Shown here piece after piece: positions 57,101 through 64,000 of a stretch of DNA of 64,000 bases (positions are counted from its first letter, which is position 1; each line of letters opens with the position of its first letter). Origin of the DNA: Marasmius tenuissimus (Eukaryota; Basidiomycota; Agaricomycetes; Agaricales; Marasmiaceae); NCBI GenBank assembly GCA_029532415.1, contig JAQOTA010000047.1, positions 2,170,001 to 2,234,000 on the forward strand. Reading direction: 5' to 3'. The notes beneath the pieces are model-generated. The model ran no database searches. It was not told the origin of the DNA and worked only from the letters and a program-made list of their open reading frames with translations. The position numbers and the translations under genes are program-made.

Positions 57101-58800
57101 CAAGCAACTTTACCCTCAAAACCATTCGAATATTTCTTGCGATCTGAGACTCTCAAGGATCTGAGGCCGTCAATATTAGAACTTGGCCCAATCAACTCCC
57201 GGGATCCAGCTCGCGATAGAAGAATGAGCGACGGTAGATCAACTATAACTCTGCGAACGGCAAAACAAGCTTGGAGCATGGAACCTGTCTGGACTCTGGC
57301 GGCAGAGGTCTGCCATCATTTGGAAAGGAAGGACATCCCGAACAACAAAATGGGCGACTGTTAACAGCCCGTCGTTCATACTTCCGATTCTGGTAAACAA
57401 GTGCTCCATCCCGAGGCTCCTTGTTTACAAACCCTACAGCAACCCACGGGTCACGCTCAGGACATCGTAACCAGACCATGAACCCTCCGCTTCTAGCAAA
57501 TCGAGTTGTAACTGGGAATACGACGATTCATATACCAATATAGCACATGCAGCTATTTTTCATAACGTCGGCACAACAGGAAATCAACCAGTATCCACGC
57601 CCAAGCACACGGGCGCCAATTGAGCTGGATGCTCTCCTCCACGTCGAATATCCTACTCGAATCCGAACGTCAGTGATGTAGAGTTGAGGCAAAAAATGGC
57701 TGCCGTTTCCATGTTCGAGGAACCAGACTGGCTATCAGACCGTGTTTCCGGCCGCATTTGCTAGTGAAATTTCTGCTCTCTCGTTCCTTCAGTCACTTCG
57801 GCGATGTGACATTGTCATAAAGTCCATTGTCTCCTTCACCCCCAACTCCATCTTCGTCACGATCACCGACCGACGCATGACGTTCAACAAACCACTGTCT
57901 CAGCTGTGGCAAAATCTTCCATACATCACACATGAAGGGCAGCGAGGGCACGAACATAGTCACCAGTCCGTGCTAAAGATGTCGTAGGCGGCCGCAGGAG
58001 AAGAGCGACCTCGAGAGGATAGAGATGACGTGTAGGATTGCGCATGGCTGTTATGGAGCATAACTACCAAGTTGGAGAGGCGCTCTCAAGGATCGTACCG
58101 GGTGGGGTGGGGAACGTAGCACTCTTGTCCCAGTGACCAACGTTCAGCGCTCGTAAATGAAGATGAGACAGTGACAGCCATCTTCGGCATTCCCCAGCGT
58201 GTGTGGTAGTCGGTAGTCGGTGCCTTCCACGTCTCGATATCTGTATCCCAGGCACGTTGAGCTGCGACTACCAGCCTCTCAAACCCTCCACTCTCAACGA
58301 AACTTCCGATTCTTCTCCTTGGTTTCAAGCAGGGCAGCACCAGCCTACACTTCTGCCGACTCACTAGCCCTCACTCCCCTCTCCTATATCAACAACCAGT
58401 CCTTCCTATTCACACCCCTTTACACCCCTTTTCAGTTCCATATCTTTCGTTCACTCGCCATCTTCGTTTTCTCCGACCTTTCCCCCTACTCATTGTCCTC
58501 CTTTGCTTGGCTTTTAGTGGCCTCGTTGTAGGCCGCAACTGAATCAACCTGGTCCCAGATATCGTCATTTGAGAGACAACATCCGCTTCAAGCCCTCGGC
58601 TCCTGTGCGCTCATGCGAATGCACGTCCAACCCGTTGATCTCGAGGTCTTGAGCAGCGAGCTTCAGTAATCGAGATAAGACCCTCCGTTCAAGGTTGTCA
58701 ACATCACGTTCGAGCTATATGAGCCGGTACCTTCGTGGCCGAGACAGAGCTGGATCTGGAACGAGGGTGAGCTGAGAGTTGGTTGGGCTTCAATTTGGGT
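54155..58800. repeat. Degenerate repeated units, copies 6 to 8
   Basis: Three successive decayed units. Starts resembling CCTCAGCCTCTC...TTCG lie near 54,786 and 55,950, with a third near 57,810. The anchors lie at 55,225-55,270 (SYSFWPTFNTVVDNDVEAIS) and 56,815-56,880 (VVDLDVGGSELLGMNG). The first part is paralogous to 3,400-5,200. A plus-strand pair of 88-104 codon frames (56,330-56,596 and 57,050-57,364) is not kept open elsewhere. No intact gene. Confidence 0.5.
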
Positions 58801-58849
58801 ACATCGGGAGCGGGAGGAACAGGAAAACTAGATAGACGATGGGGATGAC

Positions 58850-59810
58850 TGAACCTCCATCTTTTCGCTCCTGAGAATACGAAACAAAACCTCTGGGTGC
58901 TGTTGATGATAGGTGAATATAAGTGAGCGTTTCCTCTGTACATCAACCAGAGGACTTACGACTTGCTCTTCCCCAGACGAGGCTGGCATTTTCGAGGTTC
59001 TCATCTTCCTTGGTTGCATAACCATTGTGGACGGCTCCTGTTACATTGGCGCCATCAGCCCATTAAGCATCTTCGCTGTGTCTGTCGGCGCTGCTACCAC
59101 TTGTGGGTGAGCTTCGGGTGTCGCGAAAGCCATTAGAACGGGATGAAGGCAGGCTGGTGTTGTGGTATAGAGTGCGAGTCAAGATTTGGGGTTGTGAGTG
59201 TAGGAATAGACATGCATGTTCCTCTGTAGTGGTGACCAGGGGTGTACAGAGGCCCATTGTCATCCCGCTGCCAACAAGTGATTGGGCCTTCCCATGCGTC
59301 CTACATAGATCTTGGACTGTGTAGACCGACGATAGGGTAGGGGCAGAGGAAAAGCTTGGTTCGTTCCATCGCTAAATCATCTAACCAGCTGTCCTATTGG
59401 GGAGAATGCCCAAATTCCGCTATGAACTGAACATTTGCTCAAAGAATTATGCGATCTCGGACTCTTCGTTCTTTACTTGTATATGTGACCCAAATTCGGA
59501 CGAAATGATCGAGTTCCCCTACAAAAAATCAGCCAAAGAGATCCTGAGATGAGAGATGTGAATTACACACCTCGAAGTACGGGATATTCCCAAGGTCCTT
59601 CAATTTCCGCCTCCAAACCACATTGACCGATTCCCGTTGGATTGAACGCCGTTGTGTTAGTCTATCGCCAAGTAACAAGTTTGCATGATAAGTTTTTACC
59701 GAGCTAACAGATGGACAAAAGACATACAACGACATATTGGTGAACAACAGTCCTCCCAAAGGCAAGATTAAACGAAATCCGAATCGCGTCTGAAGGTTCA
59801 ATTTCTGTAG
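58850..59810 (-). pseudogene. Relic of an unrecognised minus-strand gene, copy B
   Basis: Paralogue of 48,000-48,900. A 90-codon minus frame (59,801-59,529) begins with a hydrophobic helix (LILPLGGLLFTNMSLYVF), followed by a basic segment ending at a GT donor-like site (YFEV). The following parts are out of frame. It is possibly a former membrane protein. Confidence 0.35.
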
Positions 59811-60557
59811 TTATGTTGGTTTGTTCGAGATAAAAGCTCCTTGAAAAGATATGGTGGTGCATATTTTTGATTGGGCGACGAGCACTGGTAAGGACGTAGG
59901 GGAGAAATGGAGTTGCCAGTTAGTTGACAATGGCAGTGAAAGGGGATGAAAGGGCACCAGTCACGTAGTGGTCACACTCGAGACACATGAATGAAGTCGG
60001 GCCGGCCCTGGGTCAACTTGAACATTCAACAAGCGCCCACGGGACATCAAGTCAACCACCACTGCCGGAGCCCTTGTTCCTCGACTATGTATGCATCCGA
60101 ATTGCATGAGTATGGTGGCTTGATGATGGCAACGAATGTACCCGCTGATCGTCCTCAAGCAAGACAGAGCATTGACTCAACCGAAAGAATATCGCAATTT
60201 CTTCGACCCGCAGTACGTAGAGTATCACTGTTCCAGTTTTTTGTTCTCTGGTCTAGAATCTAATCACGCACCACCATCACTAGCGAAAGACGTAGAACAA
60301 CCAACAGCGGGATGATATCAAACTTGTGATACTCAACCTCTTTCAGACGGGACCCCAGGAACTGTACATGTGCGGTAGTGTCTGAAAGGATTAGGACCAG
60401 CTTAAGAAGTGTGGGTGATTGGGGTCCTTGCATAGCCCTGAGCTGGCCTACCCTAGACATTCACACATCTACGCACTGGACACTCCCTTGACACCCCCTC
60501 AAAGTCATCTTACACCACCTACGCCGATCCCCGGTCTCCTTTTTCAACTTGTAGCCC
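59811..60557. promoter_or_regulatory. Upstream region of NACHT copy 3
   Basis: Contains the block shared with 6,665 and 56,922 (at 59,966-60,220) and, closer to the gene, about 200 bp with weak similarity to the promoters of the other two NACHT copies. No gene seen. Confidence 0.4.
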
Positions 60558-63211
60558 ATGGTCGACAACTCTGCATCGGCCAACGTCAACTCCAGGGGGT
60601 TTGGCACGAATAACTACGGGAACAGGAGTGCAATCTACAACAACAGCACCGTTAACAACACTTACGCCGACGCTACTCGTGAGTGGTTTTTTACTGGCCA
60701 ACGACAAATATCTGAGGAGCTCTGTGCGAAGGTCCTCAGCGGTTAGGTATTGAAATTCTTGCCCATCATATTGCTCCTACCGCCCTCCACTCTTCCGACG
60801 CCCGAAACGCTCGAACCGCATGCCTCGAGGGAACGAGGGTGGGTATCGTCAAGAGGCTGACTAGCTGGGCTCAGGACCCGACGAAGAAGCATAGCGTATG
60901 TTGGGTTACTGGGGGAGCCGGTGTGGGGAAGTCGGCTATTGCTCAGACCATCTGCGAGACATTTCGTCGAAAATCTCAACTCGCCGCTAGCTTCTTCTTC
61001 TCCCGAAACGACACGTCGCGATCTACTTTAGATAGGTTCTTTCCTACTCTGGCTCATCAGCTCGCAACCACACCAGAGTTTCGAACCACTCGGTTGTCGT
61101 CGTTCATCACCAGCACCGTGCACCAAACACCAAACGTGCTCCAGGGAACGAACTTGGAAGGTCAATTCCAGTCGTTGATTTTCCAGCCCTGTGCTCAGAT
61201 TGATGCGAGGGAGTGGAAGACACTACCCAAGCTCATCGTCATCGATGGACTTGACGAATGCATGGGTGGGCTGGGTTCCACCAGCGCCAGTCATGCACAG
61301 GAGACCCTCTTATCCATAATCAACCACGCCAATTCCGCCAGCCCTCCAACTCCATTACAATTCATGATATTCAGTCGACCGGAGCACACTATTCGAAACT
61401 TCTTCCAGACCACCCTCTCCCACGAGCCTGTGGATACACGCGACTTCAACGCCGAAGCAGATTGTGATATCAGGACATATCTAGAAAAAGAATTCGCTAC
61501 TCTTTCTGACTCCCGACCCGAAATCCTGTCGATGGGAGTTTGGCCGGGGAAGAAGGCAACCGACCAGCTCGTGCACAAGGCAGACGGACATTTCATCTAT
61601 GTCGTTACCGTCATGAAATACATCACTGGTAACAATCCGTCGCCAGCAGACCTGCGGGAACGACTGGACATCGTTCTTCACACGGAAGAGACAACCTCTC
61701 ACCCCGACCTCAGTGATCTCGACCAGCTCTACCACACAATCCTCGGACGGTTTGGGAGTGCCGACTTGCACACACAGTTGCTACTACCCCTCTTACAACT
61801 TGTCATCACACCAGCAAACAATGATCCCGAGCATCTCAGCCAAAGAAGGCCACACCTCATGGCAGCGCTTCTGAAAATAGACCTTCAACAGTGTTCCGGA
61901 TTACTCTCTCAGTTACGTTCAGTCCTTCACGTTCCGGATGACCCTCACAATGCAGAGGTTTCAGTCCTTCATGCCTCCTTTTCAGACTTCCTGGGCGATA
62001 GGCATCGTTCACATGAGTTTCAGGTTGAGCCAGTACAGAAGGGCTCCTGTCTTGACCACATTTGCTGCTGTTTGGTCCTCATTCTCAGACAACAGCTGGA
62101 CCAGCATCAAAGACATGAGCCAATGAAGCCTGGGGATTGGATATTAAAGCTGTCTTCTCTCAATTCCTGGGACATTGTTGAACGATGCTTTCGACCTCGC
62201 AAAGACTATAGGCTCGGTATAGAACCCAATTACACCCCTAGTGAAGAACTTCTATCTGCTACCATCAACTTCAATCTGTATGGGTACCTAAATATTATAC
62301 TAGACAGGTTTGTTCTTGTTCTTCTTTGGTTGTTTGACATCGGCATCACCTCTACACCTAGGAAATGGGCCAAGGAAAAATTCCGGGGATACAAGTCAAT
62401 GAATTGGAAGGAATACCTCTTCCCATATGGCAAGTAAGAAGCCCTTCAATGCCTGATTCAATGGCGAGTCCAAGTTACTGATAGACCGCCTTCAGTTACT
62501 ATGACTTTGGGTTGCAGTACTACAAATACCGCATTGGCCCCGCTGCAAAGCGCCAAGAATTCTTTCATGCCTTGTTCAGGATGCTTCTCAAGAACATGTT
62601 TTATATACAAAAAGTGTACACCAAGTTGAAGGTATGTAGCCCTGTGGATTACCGTTGCTCAACTCGCCTCAACCTCATTTCTGGATCAGCACGATGGCAT
62701 GGATTTGCATCACAGTTACTTCGAAGACGATTGGTTGGTTATTCTACCTAAGGACAAGAAGAACAAGAAAATCTCTCTTTCCCGTCTGGGTTGCATTGTT
62801 GCTCTTGGATCACTACCACGGCCAAACTCAATGCCTTCCTCCCTGACTCGGTTTCTTGAACTATTCCCCCGAACTGCAAGAGGCAGTTGGAGCATTGCAT
62901 CGCCATTGAATGTGCTGCCCCATGCAGAACTAGAGCGAGCGACAACCAAATTCAGTGGAGATAAGTTCGAATTCTGTCTTGTCGGGCGGCAGCAGAGGGA
63001 ACGATTTGCCGAGGAGTTATCATTTGAATCTACTCACAATGATGCTGCCAAACAATGGAAACGCACACAAATCCCGACCGCGGCATGGGGCAGCCTACTC
63101 GAAACTCTGACGAGTACGACAATCAAGACCCCTCAGCCCAACGGAGAGAGCGATAGCAAAGAGGCGGCAGCACCGCGGTGGCTCAGAGGACTTCATCGGA
63201 TCTTCTCATAG
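60558..63211 (+). CDS. NACHT domain NTPase, paralogue 3 (intact)
   Basis: Predicted 821-residue NLR-type NTPase. Exons: 60,558-60,678, 60,747-62,433, 62,496-62,631 and 62,690-63,211; introns are 58-68 bp. The first exon gives 40 residues with NYGNRSAIYNNSTVNNTYA, matching the Asn-rich motif of the paralogues. Then come a linker (IEILAHHIAPTALHSSDARN), Walker A GGAGVGKS (about residues 96-103), Walker B LIVIDGLDEC (about 202-211) and the sensor-like FSRPE. The C-terminal half, after residue about 420, has no known repeats. The protein ends with the conserved PRWLRGLHRIFS. All splice borders are GT-AG and phase-conserved with copies 1 and 2. As the only copy with neither stops nor a shifted end, it is the reference for the family here. 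The fungal NLR role is inferred. Confidence 0.9.
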
Positions 63212-64000
63212 CGGAGAGTGGTACTGTACCGTGCTCAGGCCAGAAGCAGGGAATTCGGGCTGGGATGGATAAGTAGTTCATTTTCCGTGCAAATATTTAG
63301 TATGTATCTAGCTCGACGAACCGTGTTACTTATATATGCCAACCAGGACCGTGGAGATCAAAATGACTGGTTTTTTCAATCGGGGGTGTTTCAAGTCGTC
63401 CGTCAACATCGGTTCTCGAGATCCTAGAACGAAATTGGGCAACATATACGGGATAAAGGTGCATCAACACGACTCGGAAACTCGCCTTGAGTATATTCCC
63501 TGATTCACTCATACCCCCAATGAAGTTATCATCTCGTCTCGAGGGTACATATAGATGTGAATTCGCCGACCGGAAGTAAGTAGGTAATCACCCGATTCGT
63601 GGGTGCGTGTGGATCCTCACCTCAGTGACGTACTTTTATTCCACCAGTGTTGATTGACCCCGTGGTGCTGATCACCGAGGTATTCCAGCACGACCCATCG
63701 TATCGTCTATCAAAAAGGTGCCTGTTATCGCTAGCCCCTCGTCACATTTGATAAGAAGCAACATATCCAACGCGGGGCATGGAAAGTATGGGAAATCAGT
63801 ATTGGGATGTTATACGCGTAACGCCGATTATAACCAGTACAATTTACGTCGTGTCCGATGGTACTGTCCTATCCTCGGCAAAACAGTCGTACAGATACCC
63901 GGATACTAACTCTCCCCACGTAGCTGAACTACACCGTAGAGCTGAACTCGTCTCGGACGTCCGTCTCGATCCCGAAGAGACAGGAGGTGACTACCGCAGC
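63212..64000. other. 3' flank of NACHT copy 3 to the window end
   Basis: Aligns with 45,504-46,700 except for the 337 bp MITE, and shows its empty site near 63,463. No gene seen. The duplication continues past the window edge. Confidence 0.55.

Overview
The window looks like a transposon-rich, duplication-rich stretch of a filamentous basidiomycete (Agaricomycetes-type) nuclear genome. The evidence is a set of genes with 50-70 bp GT-AG introns, F-box proteins of the mushroom type, a family of NACHT NTPases with a short asparagine-rich first exon, and decayed hAT, Ty1/copia, Mutator-like and MITE elements. The species cannot be fixed from the sequence alone. Gene density is low. Most short open frames are chance frames or relics.

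Layout. 1-2.3 kb: an F-box gene on the minus strand. 2.3-12.5 kb: degenerate repeated units with no intact gene. 12.55-15.34 kb: NACHT gene 1. 15.7-37.2 kb: a block of mobile elements. It holds a 5'-truncated hAT transposase gene, an Spt5-like pseudogene split by a 9,174 bp Ty1/copia element (20,783-29,956), two solo LTRs and a 3'-truncated hAT transposase gene. 37.3-39.9 kb: more degenerate units. 40.4-42.1 kb: a Mutator-like SWIM-finger relic. 42.87-45.50 kb: NACHT gene 2, a pseudogene with two nonsense codons. 45.76-46.10 kb: a MITE-like insert. 46.8-49.0 kb: degenerate units. 49.7-50.25 kb: an F-box pseudogene fragment. 50.92-52.74 kb: the second intact F-box gene, followed by two 310 bp MITEs in opposite orientation. 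54.5-59.8 kb: degenerate units. 60.56-63.21 kb: NACHT gene 3, the best preserved copy.

The window therefore holds three NACHT copies and three F-box copies (two intact plus a fragment) in a repeating order: F-box, degenerate units, NACHT. Bases 1-5,200 and 50,478-57,000 are paralogous, which implies a tandem array with a period near 50 kb. NACHT proteins are signalling NTPases of fungal self/non-self recognition, and F-box proteins are substrate adaptors of SCF ubiquitin ligases. Both families are known for rapid birth and death in mushrooms. No direct functional link between the two is visible here.

The most informative observations are these: a shared N/G-rich first-exon motif in the NACHT family, a candidate amyloid-type signalling motif; four in-frame stops in the copia element, all TGA and best explained as CpG-to-TpG changes; a copia insertion that interrupts an open reading frame cleanly at its 5 bp target duplication; and an inverted pair of MITEs upstream of one F-box paralogue.
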